In this document: one piece after another, positions 6,593-11,915 of the stretch
How positions within the stretch are numbered: the first letter of the stretch is position 1
Layout: each line of letters opens with the position of its first letter
Source: an uncultured Desulfobacterium sp.
GTDB lineage: Bacteria; Desulfobacterota; Desulfobacteria; Desulfobacterales; Desulfobacteraceae
DNA: 11,915 nucleotides
Direction: 5' to 3'
Assembly (NCBI GenBank): GCA_937124525.1
Contig: CAKZLA010000461.1
Location: forward strand, 1 to 11,915
Position numbers and translations under genes: made by a program
Notes under the pieces: generated by a model
What the model saw: only the letters and a program-made list of their open reading frames with translations
What the model was told of the DNA's origin: nothing
Databases searched by the model: none

Positions 6593-7281
6593 CACTGGCC
6601 CTCCAGTTTAAAGAGTATGGTCGTTGTGACAATGGTCGCCACCTGTCGGCCGGACAACTCTCCGGGGGTGTATTTCCATGTGGAGACCGCATCAATGACG
6701 CTTTTATCAAAGATTGCAGGTGGGGTGGCTTTAACGATGGTGACGTCGGACACCGTTCCCTCCTTGTCAACCCGGAACCGGATCTTGACTTCTCCTTCAA
6801 GCCCCAGACGTTTTGCCCGGTAGGGATAGCGAGGATTGGTCTTGAACGAAGGCAGCGGCATGGTGTCAAGATCCTTCATGTCAAACAGGCCGTTGAAATC
6901 AACGGCTGCCTCCTGGGGCTGCACCTGGGGTGGAGGTGCCACAACAGGCACCCCGCCCGTCAGCCTGGGATCTATGTCAAGATCCATCTGGGGCAGGTTC
7001 ATCTTAAAGTTTTTGGGGGCGACCCGGGTGGGCCTTGCCTGGGTCATTTTCACCACCTTTTGGGGCTCTTCGGGTTTTTTTTCCTCGGGCTTGGGTTTTT
7101 CTGGGGGCGGGGGCTGTTCCGGTTTTATCCGGGTGAAGTTGACCACATTGAGGCTTTCCACATCGGTCTCCTGCTGGGTGATCGAGATGAGACCCGGAAG
7201 CGAGCAAAAGAGAGCCAGGTTGATGATAAGGGCGCCAGCCAGGCTGCGGCCCAGATGGGATTTGAATACCAGGGTGTTCAT
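6592..7281 (-). CDS. tonB: TonB energy-transducing protein (TonB2 type)
   Basis: The 229-residue protein has the standard TonB layout. A single inner-membrane anchor spans about residues 12-33 (SLAGALIINLALFCSLPGL). A Pro/Glu/Lys-rich periplasmic spacer follows at ~52-75 (KPEQPPPPEKPKPEEKKPEE). The C-terminal TonB domain covers ~145-229, with NPRYPYRAKRLGLEGEVKIR, FDKSVIDAVSTWKYTP and a closing TILFKL strand. It carries proton-motive energy from ExbB/ExbD to outer-membrane receptors. The membrane helix has no histidine equivalent to E. coli TonB His20; the only nearby His is residue 9, before the helix. The ATG at 7281 is chosen because TGATG couples it to the exbD stop and AAGGAG lies just upstream; the TTG at 7284 is the alternative. 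Relatively short TonB2-type proteins depend on a TtpC-like partner, and one is encoded upstream. Confidence 0.93.
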   Translation of the reverse strand: MNTLVFKSHLGRSLAGALIINLALFCSLPGLISITQQETDVESLNVVNFTRIKPEQPPPPEKPKPEEKKPEEPQKVVKMTQARPTRVAPKNFKMNLPQMDLDIDPRLTGGVPVVAPPPQVQPQEAAVDFNGLFDMKDLDTMPLPSFKTNPRYPYRAKRLGLEGEVKIRFRVDKEGTVSDVTIVKATPPAIFDKSVIDAVSTWKYTPGELSGRQVATIVTTTILFKLEGQ

Positions 7282-7697
7282 CAACTCTCCTTCTTGGATG
7301 CAGCGATGCTCACCCTTTTGGCTCCGGCCAGTCTACACTGGTCCATCACCCGGATGACGATGCCGGTGTAGCTCACCTTGTCTGCCACGATCACCACCGA
7401 CCCTTCGGGGTTTTGGGCAAGGGCCCGGGTGATATGGGAGCGAAGGCTTCTCAGATCAATTTTCCGGCCATCAAAATGGATGGTGCCCGCTTCCGATACC
7501 GCCACAAGGATGTTGCCGTTTTCGGTCAGGGTCGCCGTGGAGGCCGAGGGCCGCCGGACATCAATGCCCGTCTCCCTGACAAAACTGGTTGTCACCATGA
7601 AAAAAATGAGCAGCAGGAACACGAGATCAATGAGGGGGGAGATGTTTATCTCCGCCTCTTTGTTTTTCATTCGTACCGAGCCTCTGACATTGATCAT
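7281..7697 (-). CDS. exbD: ExbD proton-channel subunit
   Basis: The 138-residue protein is of normal ExbD/TolR length. A short cytoplasmic segment is followed by one transmembrane helix, ISPLIDLVFLLLIFFMVTTS (residues 19-38), containing the essential acidic residue Asp24 that takes part in proton translocation. The rest is a periplasmic domain with the usual GTIHFDGRKIDL and VVIVADKVSYTGIVIRVMDQ segments. It forms the energising channel with ExbB. The ATG at 7697 overlaps the exbB stop (ATGA), and AAAGGAG precedes it. The stop touches the tonB start, so exbB, exbD and tonB are translationally coupled. Confidence 0.94.
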   Translation of the reverse strand: MINVRGSVRMKNKEAEINISPLIDLVFLLLIFFMVTTSFVRETGIDVRRPSASTATLTENGNILVAVSEAGTIHFDGRKIDLRSLRSHITRALAQNPEGSVVIVADKVSYTGIVIRVMDQCRLAGAKRVSIAASKKES

Positions 7698-8287
7698 TGT
7701 AAACTCCTTTTAAGCATCATGACGGCCTCCTTAAGATGGGCCTTTGCCCGGGCGGAGCGCCGGAAGAGAAGAACGCTCATGAACAGTCCCGGAATGGAGA
7801 CCATGAGTCCGCTTTGTGTTGTAACCAGGGCCTCTGAAATGCCGCCAGCCATGGCCCTGGCATTGCCGGTGCCAAACAGGGTGATCACGTCAAAGGTGGT
7901 GATCATGCCGGTGACGGTGCCCAAAAGGCCGAACAGGGGGGATACGGCGGCAAGGACCGCAATTACAGCCAGGAACCGGGTGAGCCTGGGTCCCATGGAC
8001 ATGGCGCATTCATCCAGAATACGCTTGTCCACAAAGGGGTCCCCGGTTCGGTGTTTTAGAAAGTATCGGACAAGATGGGTCGTAAGCCCGTTCCGGTTCA
8101 CGGGTACCCGTTCCTCCCTGAGTACGGCCGTGAGGCGGTGGAGTTCGATGTCCCTGTGCTCAATTGCGTAAAAGTAGAACATCCGGTCCAGGATCAGAGT
8201 CCACATGGTCAGGGAACAGAGGATCAGGGGGATCATCACCAGGCCCCCCTGGCTAAGGTAGTGGTAAAGATCGTGGATGAAATCCAT
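7694..8287 (-). CDS. exbB: ExbB-type MotA/TolQ/ExbB proton channel protein (ExbB2)
   Basis: The 197-residue protein has three membrane helices: an N-terminal one around residues 16-38 (MIPLILCSLTMWTLILDRMF) and a pair in the C-terminal half. The MotA/TolQ/ExbB signature PLFGLLGTVTGMITTFDVIT is followed by GGISEALVTTQSGLMVSIPG. It lacks the N-terminal extension of the neighbouring larger paralogue and matches ExbB2 of TonB2 systems in size. The ATG at 8287 lies two bases after the stop of that paralogue. It should oligomerise (pentamer in E. coli) around ExbD in the inner membrane. Confidence 0.92.
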   Translation of the reverse strand: MDFIHDLYHYLSQGGLVMIPLILCSLTMWTLILDRMFYFYAIEHRDIELHRLTAVLREERVPVNRNGLTTHLVRYFLKHRTGDPFVDKRILDECAMSMGPRLTRFLAVIAVLAAVSPLFGLLGTVTGMITTFDVITLFGTGNARAMAGGISEALVTTQSGLMVSIPGLFMSVLLFRRSARAKAHLKEAVMMLKRSLQ

Positions 8288-8289
8288 GG

Positions 8290-9675
8290 TTAATGCTTCT
8301 CCCTGAAGATGATATTGGTAAGAGCCACGGCCTTCTCCTCCATGTCACCGATCACATGCTCCACCTGGCGGCATAGAAAGGTGTAGACGAGCATGATGGG
8401 AATGGCCACGGTGAGGCCGAGCATGGTGGTCACAAGGGCGGTGGAGATGCCGCCGGACATCATCCGGGGATCCCCGGTGCCGTACAGGGTGATCACGTGG
8501 AAGGTGGAGATCATGCCGGTGACGGTGCCAAGCAGCCCCAGAAGGGGTGCCACCGCCCCCATGATGTTGAGCATGGGCAGGAATCGTTCCAGTCGTGGCA
8601 GCTCCTTTAATATCGCCTCCTGGAGGATGCTCTCCAGGGTCTCCCGGTCTTCGGACCGGGCACCCAGACCCGTCCTCAGGACGTTGTACACGGGAATTTT
8701 TTTCTCGTTCCCGACCATGTTGTCGCAACTATCCCAGCGACCGTCTGCAGCAAGGGTGTTGACCTTGCCCATGACCTTGTCCGTATTGGCGTGGACCCGG
8801 GCGAGAAACAGTGTCCGTTCAATGGCGATGAAAAGGGCCAGCAAGCCCAGGCCCAGGATGGGCCAGACCAGAAGGCCACCCTTTTTCACCTGGTCGACAA
8901 AGGTCTGCTTGTGGGTGATCTGTCGGAGGGCCCCGCCCCGGGAGACATCAATATAGACGGTATCTTCCTCACCGTTCATGTAGCGGTCCAGGTTCCGTTG
9001 AACGTTCCAGGAGGGAAGCGCCGACAGGGCATAGAGCTTGTTGCTGTCCTGGGAGTAGTTGAGGAACCCGGTCTCCCCTTGGCTTCTGTACGCGGCGGTG
9101 AATCCGCCCAGGGTCAGGATTTCTCCGGTTTCGGCTTCTCCGGCGTCGTTGATAAAGGTGCCCTTTTTTATCTCAACGTTGCCCGTGAGTCGGCCCTCCT
9201 CCAGAAACAGGTCCGAGAGGAGCTTCATGTCGTCGATGCCCGGAAATCTTTTGGTGTCCAGTACCGGTTTGATCCGGTCCAGGCGGCCCGGATCCCAGGC
9301 CGTGAACATGGAGGCTGCCAGCAGGGCCTTGAGGTTGCCAGCACCGATGCGCACGGCCCCGGACAGCTCGTCCATGGAGGACCGGTCTTCGGCCGCCTTT
9401 TTTTCAAGGGCGGCATTGGCGGCCTGGAGTTCTTGGATCTGGCTGGTGATGGATTTGATGTTGGTGTTAAGGGTTTTGTTCGCAGCTGTCAAACCGGTGA
9501 TTTTGGCAAGCAGCTCTTCTCTGGTATGGCGAATTTCTTTGGTCCGGGCCTGGTGTGCTGCCTTGGCCTGGTTCAGCTCCTGTCGGGCGAGAACAGCTCC
9601 TTCCCTCATGTCCCGGGCATGGAGGGGCAGGGTAAACACAAGGCAGAAGACAAGGGTTAAACAGTATCTTTTCAT
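8290..9675 (-). CDS. ttpC: ExbB-domain protein with periplasmic coiled-coil extension (TtpC type)
   Basis: The 461-residue protein begins with a signal peptide (MKRYCLTLVFCLVFTLPLHA). A long helical coiled-coil region spans about 25-105 (QELQAANAALEKKAAEDRSS) and a soluble domain ~110-260. An ExbB/MotA/TolQ module follows: a helix at ~266-292 (GLLVWPILGLGLLALFIAIE), a cytoplasmic loop, then the signature PLLGLLGTVTGMISTFHVIT at 377-396 and GGISTALVTTMLGLTVAIP at 408-426. This architecture is that of TtpC, needed for TonB2-dependent iron uptake in Vibrio, where it is thought to link the ExbB2/ExbD2/TonB2 complex to the periplasm. Its signature is nearly identical to that of the adjacent exbB, which suggests duplication followed by fusion to a periplasmic domain. 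The ATG overlaps the TGA of the DUF3450 gene (ATGA). Confidence 0.9.
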   Translation of the reverse strand: MKRYCLTLVFCLVFTLPLHARDMREGAVLARQELNQAKAAHQARTKEIRHTREELLAKITGLTAANKTLNTNIKSITSQIQELQAANAALEKKAAEDRSSMDELSGAVRIGAGNLKALLAASMFTAWDPGRLDRIKPVLDTKRFPGIDDMKLLSDLFLEEGRLTGNVEIKKGTFINDAGEAETGEILTLGGFTAAYRSQGETGFLNYSQDSNKLYALSALPSWNVQRNLDRYMNGEEDTVYIDVSRGGALRQITHKQTFVDQVKKGGLLVWPILGLGLLALFIAIERTLFLARVHANTDKVMGKVNTLAADGRWDSCDNMVGNEKKIPVYNVLRTGLGARSEDRETLESILQEAILKELPRLERFLPMLNIMGAVAPLLGLLGTVTGMISTFHVITLYGTGDPRMMSGGISTALVTTMLGLTVAIPIMLVYTFLCRQVEHVIGDMEEKAVALTNIIFREKH

Positions 9676-10460
9676 TGTTTCACGATCCTTCCCAGGGGGA
9701 GTTTAATAAGATCCACGGTACGTTCCAGCCGGGCCATTGCAATGGCTGTCTCCAGAGCGTTGTTTGCGGATTTTGGAAGTATCTTCCAGCTATTGGTGGG
9801 GCGGTGGAAATACCCGGCCTTCTGTCTGTCCATGGAGATGAAAAAGAGGGAGACCCTGCCGAGTCTGAACAGATCCACCAGGGTCTGCTTGCCGTCAAGG
9901 TCGATGTTTTTCTGAACCGTTTCAATGGTGTTGCCGTATTCCGCTTCAATCTGGAGGGCTTCAAACACCCGCCTGAATTTCTCCCCCGGGGATTCCGCAG
10001 GATCCACCAGAAGTCCCTTGAGGTCGTCAAACCGGGCCTGTCGCTCCTCGGTCAGGAAGGGCAGATCGTGTTTTGTCTGCTCTTCCAGGGAGAAAAGCAC
10101 CGATTCAAGATAGGAGGAAAGTTCGTTCCTGATTCGATCGGATTCCGTCTTTTTTCTGAGGTTTTCCGCCTGTTTTTCTTGTTCGATGTGAAGCAGTCGC
10201 TCCAGGCGGGTCAGACGGGTTTTTAGCTGGCTGCTCTCCTGTTCGAGAGTCTTGTGGCTGGCTTTCAGTTTTGTTTGTTCGTCTGTCCATCCCACCTCGG
10301 TTTTTTGGGTGTTTTTTTGAATCGCCATGGTGGTTGCCACTGTTTTTCGGATGGGCTCTATCTGGGAAGGCGGATTTTCCGCAAAGCAGGGGGGGGTGAA
10401 AAAAACGATCAGGGCCGCAAAAAGGAACATGACTGAGCCCATGCTTTTGTTTAAATACAA
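9672..10460 (-). CDS. DUF3450 periplasmic coiled-coil protein, first gene of the Ton operon
   Basis: From the TTG at 10460 the protein has 262 residues. It has a signal peptide (hydrophobic SVMFLFAALIVFFTPPCFA, cleavage before ENPP), a helical coiled-coil region (TKLKASHKTLEQESSQLKTR, then RLERLLHIEQEKQAENLRKK) and a C-terminal part ending FHRPTNSWKILPKS...IVKQ. This is the DUF3450 pattern. The family is encoded beside ttpC/exbB2/exbD2/tonB2 in Vibrio, and its molecular role is unknown; a periplasmic partner of TtpC is the natural guess. An ATG at 10475 is also in frame, but GGAGGT (minus strand, 10473-10468) lies inside that longer version, seven bases before the TTG, and nothing like a ribosome site precedes the ATG. 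I therefore prefer the TTG. The stop overlaps the ttpC start. Confidence 0.87.
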   Translation of the reverse strand: MYLNKSMGSVMFLFAALIVFFTPPCFAENPPSQIEPIRKTVATTMAIQKNTQKTEVGWTDEQTKLKASHKTLEQESSQLKTRLTRLERLLHIEQEKQAENLRKKTESDRIRNELSSYLESVLFSLEEQTKHDLPFLTEERQARFDDLKGLLVDPAESPGEKFRRVFEALQIEAEYGNTIETVQKNIDLDGKQTLVDLFRLGRVSLFFISMDRQKAGYFHRPTNSWKILPKSANNALETAIAMARLERTVDLIKLPLGRIVKQ

Positions 10461-10467
10461 TTGATTG

Positions 10468-10473
10468 ACCTCC
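10468..10473 (-). promoter_or_regulatory. Ribosome binding site GGAGGT that sets the DUF3450 start
   Basis: A full-strength Shine-Dalgarno, GGAGGT, lies seven bases before the TTG at 10460. It would be coding sequence if translation began at the ATG at 10475, which argues for the TTG start. Confidence 0.6.
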
Positions 10474-10517
10474 ATGATACTGTTTTGTTATCCTTAAAAT
10501 AGTATATCAAGAAAAAA

Positions 10518-10546
10518 TTAATACATGATAAATAAATTTATTGCAA
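10518..10546 (-). promoter_or_regulatory. Candidate sigma-70 promoter of the Ton operon
   Basis: Reading the minus strand, TTGCAA (10546-10541) is followed by a 17-base spacer and TATTAA (10523-10518), about 58 bases before the preferred start of the first Ton gene. The surroundings are strongly AT-rich, so chance matches are easy; the 17-base spacing and position support it. Confidence 0.4.
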
Positions 10547-10552
10547 TAAATT
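10535..10552. promoter_or_regulatory. Perfect 18-bp palindrome over the -35 of the Ton promoter; candidate operator
   Basis: AATTTATTGCAATAAATT is a perfect 18-bp palindrome, and with one gap the symmetry reaches ~27 bp. Its centre, TTGCAA, is the proposed -35 element, so a bound dimer would block RNA polymerase. The MarR-type protein encoded upstream and the AraC-type protein encoded at the operon's end are the local candidates. It does not look like a standard Fur box. Confidence 0.4.
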
Positions 10553-10615
10553 ATTTATGTGATTTTAAAATAAATTAGGAGCACCTAACAAATAAGGTGT
10601 TGCGATATCTTCAAA

Positions 10616-10636
10616 ACCTTCCCGGGGTCGGAAGGT
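10616..10636. repeat. 7-bp perfect hairpin in the marR-Ton intergenic region
   Basis: ACCTTCC (10616-10622) pairs with GGAAGGT (10630-10636) around a 7-base GC-rich loop. No T-tract follows on either strand, so it is not an obvious terminator. It may belong to a structured leader or be incidental. Confidence 0.35.
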
Positions 10637-10685
10637 ATGAACATTGGGCGCACTCCTATTTTTCCGGTCGGAGGCTTTATTAGCG

Positions 10686-10754
10686 ATGGGGGGGCAGGCT
10701 TGCGTTATTGGTATTATCGGTGGTTTTGGAATTTGCACAGACTGTGGTCGATAA
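10686..10754 (+). CDS. Possible 22-residue small protein
   Basis: ATG at 10686 to TAA at 10752-10754 encodes MGGQACVIGIIGGFGICTDC plus GR. It has a Gly/Ile-rich hydrophobic stretch and three Cys, ending in a CTDCGR metal-site-like motif. GGAGG at 10670-10674 lies eleven bases upstream, a little far. It runs opposite to its neighbours. It could be a tiny membrane or metal-binding peptide, the tail of a decayed gene, or chance. I do not recognise it. Confidence 0.2.
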   Translation: MGGQACVIGIIGGFGICTDCGR

Positions 10755-10945
10755 CGCAACAACACAAGCCTGATCCTGTTTGCCTGAAAATCAGATCCAT
10801 AGAATGTTGTGATGATGCAGGGAAAATGGGAATGCGCCTGCGGGCATATGGGGAATACGCAAAATTTTTACAACGAAGCAGGACAGGATGAGGATGGATC
10901 TAATAGCAAAATGTAAAGTTGTTTTTGTGTGAGACATCGCAGCGT

Positions 10946-11359
10946 CTAAAATGTTCTCAGCATTTTTTCCATAATTGTGGCAAAAGCCTTTTGTTCCTGT
11001 TCGCTCAGGCAAGATACGATCTCTTCAGTCATTCTGATATGAAAATTGTGGTGTTCTGCAAAATATTTTTTGCCGTCCGGTGTCAGCTCTATCATATAAG
11101 AGCGCCTGTCTTTTTTATGGGGTCTTCGCATCAGAAGGCCTTTTTTCTCCAGTCTGTCAACTGCAACAGTCAAGGTTCCTGTGGTCACGCCTATTTTTCC
11201 AGCCAGATCCTTCATCTTTATGCTATCGGCATGACCTACGATTCCAATGGTATGAATCTGGGATGTAGTGAGGCCAGAGTCCTTGACCACAGATTCTTCC
11301 CAGGAAGATAGTTTCTCATAAAATTCTACAATAATTCTTGATAAATTTTCCAATTTCAT
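10946..11359 (-). CDS. MarR-family transcriptional regulator
   Basis: From the ATG at 11359 the protein has 137 residues, the usual MarR length. Helices at the N-terminus (LENLSRIIVEFYEKLSSWEE) and C-terminus form the dimer interface. The winged helix-turn-helix lies in the middle: MKDLAGKIGVTTGTLTVAVD is the HTH with recognition helix, followed by RLEKKGLLMRRPHKKDRRSY, whose RxxKKDRRS wing motif is diagnostic. The family binds palindromes as dimers and is usually released by a small ligand or oxidation. A TTG at 11395 would add twelve residues, but nothing supports it. The gene lies ~490 bases upstream of the Ton operon on the same strand and may control it, itself, or both. No terminator is visible after it. 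Confidence 0.9.
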   Translation of the reverse strand: MKLENLSRIIVEFYEKLSSWEESVVKDSGLTTSQIHTIGIVGHADSIKMKDLAGKIGVTTGTLTVAVDRLEKKGLLMRRPHKKDRRSYMIELTPDGKKYFAEHHNFHIRMTEEIVSCLSEQEQKAFATIMEKMLRTF

Positions 11360-11419
11360 CCCGCTTCTCAGATATCTGTTGTTCTGTTCTACCAACGACC
11401 AATGTAAGCCAGGGCAGTT

Positions 11420-11431
11420 TGAACCGGTTCA
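11420..11431. promoter_or_regulatory. 12-bp palindrome upstream of marR; candidate operator
   Basis: TGAACCGGTTCA is a perfect palindrome centred ~66 bases upstream of the marR start. On the minus strand a weak promoter (TTGAGG, 18 bases, TTTTAT) immediately precedes it. MarR-type genes are often autoregulated through such sites. It differs from the palindrome at the Ton promoter, so the same protein need not bind both. Confidence 0.3.
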
Positions 11432-11492
11432 TAAAACCTATTCCAGCAGATAAGCCTCAAAAATAGAATCTTTTCAAAAATCCTTATTCCAC

Positions 11493-11524
11493 GGGCTGTC
11501 TCGGCTTAAGTCGGTGCACGGTTC
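11493..11524 (+). ncRNA. Hairpin resembling group II intron domain V (degenerate)
   Basis: GGGCTGT (11493-11499) can pair with ACGGTTC (11518-11524) using G-U pairs, and an inner TCGGC-TTAA-GTCGG stem-loop sits between them, giving a 32-base hairpin. Group II intron domain V is ~34 bases with a tetraloop and the GCACGGTTC 3' strand, which is matched here. The 5' strand reads GGGC instead of the catalytic GAGC, the loop is TTAA instead of GNRA, and no reverse transcriptase gene is present. At most it is a relic. Confidence 0.2.
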
Positions 11525-11838
11525 TTACTCTCCCCCTACCACAGGCAAAGAGTCTGCACAATATAAAAATAATAGTTTGTCAGTCAAACTACTTGACACC
11601 TCTACCCATATCAGAGTATACCGGCAAGCAATATATTTTGATAGTCAAGCTATTGGAAAAGCAAACAACTGGAATATCAAACTATTAAGAGTTATTTATA
11701 ACTGCCACGAGCAGGCCGTATTCTGGATCGGGCCTGCCCACAGCGAAAACGAAAGTCCTTTAAAGCTTGTTGGTGAGACTTTCATATAACCCACATGTCC
11801 TAGCGGACACAACGAATATTGAAAAGGCTATTATGCCG

Positions 11839-11915
11839 CCCCCCCGATGGGCAATGGGCCCGGCCCGGAACCGTAGACGGCCCAATTGGCCGGTTCCTAT
11901 TGCCCATCGGGGGGG
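11839..11915. repeat. 17-bp perfect inverted repeat with nested stems at the window end
   Basis: CCCCCCCGATGGGCAAT (11839-11855) is the exact reverse complement of 11899-11915, which ends on the last base. Inside, GGAACCG (11867-11873) pairs with CGGTTCC (11891-11897), and GCC (11880-11882) with GGC (11888-11890). The whole can fold into a long GC-rich cruciform or RNA hairpin. The arm may extend beyond the window. It could be a terminator-like or element-end structure, or a fold-back that broke an assembly. Confidence 0.8.

Larger units (their letters stand above)
10474..10945. other. Intergenic region between marR and the Ton operon
   Basis: Beyond the promoter elements at 10518-10552, this 470-base gap contains no confident gene. 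A perfect 7-bp hairpin (ACCTTCC/GGAAGGT, 10616-10636) and a possible 22-residue ORF at 10686-10754 are listed separately. Longer open frames on either strand show no recognisable protein features. Confidence 0.5.
11360..11915. other. Region without a convincing protein gene
   Basis: From the marR start to the end of the window I see no recognisable protein. A 91-codon plus-strand frame at 11514-11789 has no ribosome site, family motif or convincing composition. The stretch holds the marR palindrome, a domain-V-like hairpin, AT-rich sequence at 11540-11800 and the terminal inverted repeat. Confidence 0.5.

Noticed and set aside
6535..7371. Long open frames opposite the TPR, TonB and ExbD genes (and similar ones opposite ExbB, TtpC and DUF3450)
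   Set aside because: They are antisense shadows of GC-rich coding sequence, with no family motifs and no ribosome sites. The minus-strand proteins are unambiguous.
10575..10605. ACCTAAC ... GTTGCG resembling an integron attC site
   Set aside because: ACCTAAC fits the inverse core, but no properly spaced GTRRRY-type partner core or integrase is present.
10565..10765. 66-codon minus-strand open frame in the marR-Ton gap
   Set aside because: It is TTG-started without a ribosome site. The translation (for example PPIIPITQACPPIANKASDR) resembles no family and overlaps the opposite small ORF and the hairpin.
11583..11686. Three copies of a TCAAACTATT-like word
   Set aside because: The copies differ, are irregularly spaced (about 61 and 33 bases) and lie in AT-rich DNA. 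This is not a CRISPR array or a convincing iteron set.
11514..11789. 91-codon plus-strand open frame
   Set aside because: It has no ribosome binding site, no recognisable domain and an AT-rich low-information composition, and its start overlaps the domain-V-like hairpin.

Overview
The bulk of this window (about 905 to 11,400) looks like the chromosome of a Desulfobacterota bacterium, probably Desulfobacteraceae. I infer this from protein style and gene order, not from a marker gene. The first ~905 bases look different. They are AT-richer and encode hopanoid-pathway proteins that resemble those of Gammaproteobacteria. The two parts meet inside one open reading frame.

Layout, left to right. 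(1) 1-366 (+): C-terminal part of a squalene synthase. (2) 392-1330 (+): a chimeric frame whose first ~172 residues are HpnA-type and whose remaining ~140 are the C-terminal domain of a fold-type III PLP decarboxylase. It is either a recombination scar or an assembly misjoin. (3) 1382-2941 (+): a GNAT-nitrilase fusion enzyme. (4) 3013-3075: a lone IS21-type element end carrying two 24-bp repeats. (5) 3021-3806 (-): an iron-sulfur electron-transfer subunit (HoxU / NuoG / FdhA N-terminal type) whose 3' end runs into that element end. (6) 3831-4379: an AT-rich gap with two evenly spaced dyads.

(7) 10460 down to 4380 (-): a tight operon in the order DUF3450, ExbB with a large periplasmic extension (TtpC type), ExbB, ExbD, TonB, TPR protein, AraC/PchR-type regulator. 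This is the gene order of the Vibrio TonB2/TtpC energy-transduction system. The genes overlap or are separated by 0-2 bases, apart from the TPR gene, which an in-frame TAA at 5900-5902 splits into two. The operon should energise TonB-dependent outer-membrane uptake, although no receptor gene is present. (8) 10474-10945: promoter-like elements and a palindrome, then a structured stretch with one possible 22-residue ORF. (9) 10946-11359 (-): a MarR-family regulator. (10) 11360-11915: no convincing protein gene. It has a 12-bp palindrome upstream of marR, a hairpin resembling group II intron domain V, and a 17-bp perfect inverted repeat ending exactly at the last base.

The items most worth a second look are the chimeric frame, the split TPR gene inside an otherwise intact Ton operon, the element end truncating the iron-sulfur gene, and the terminal hairpin. 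I did not find a system that I can call previously undescribed.
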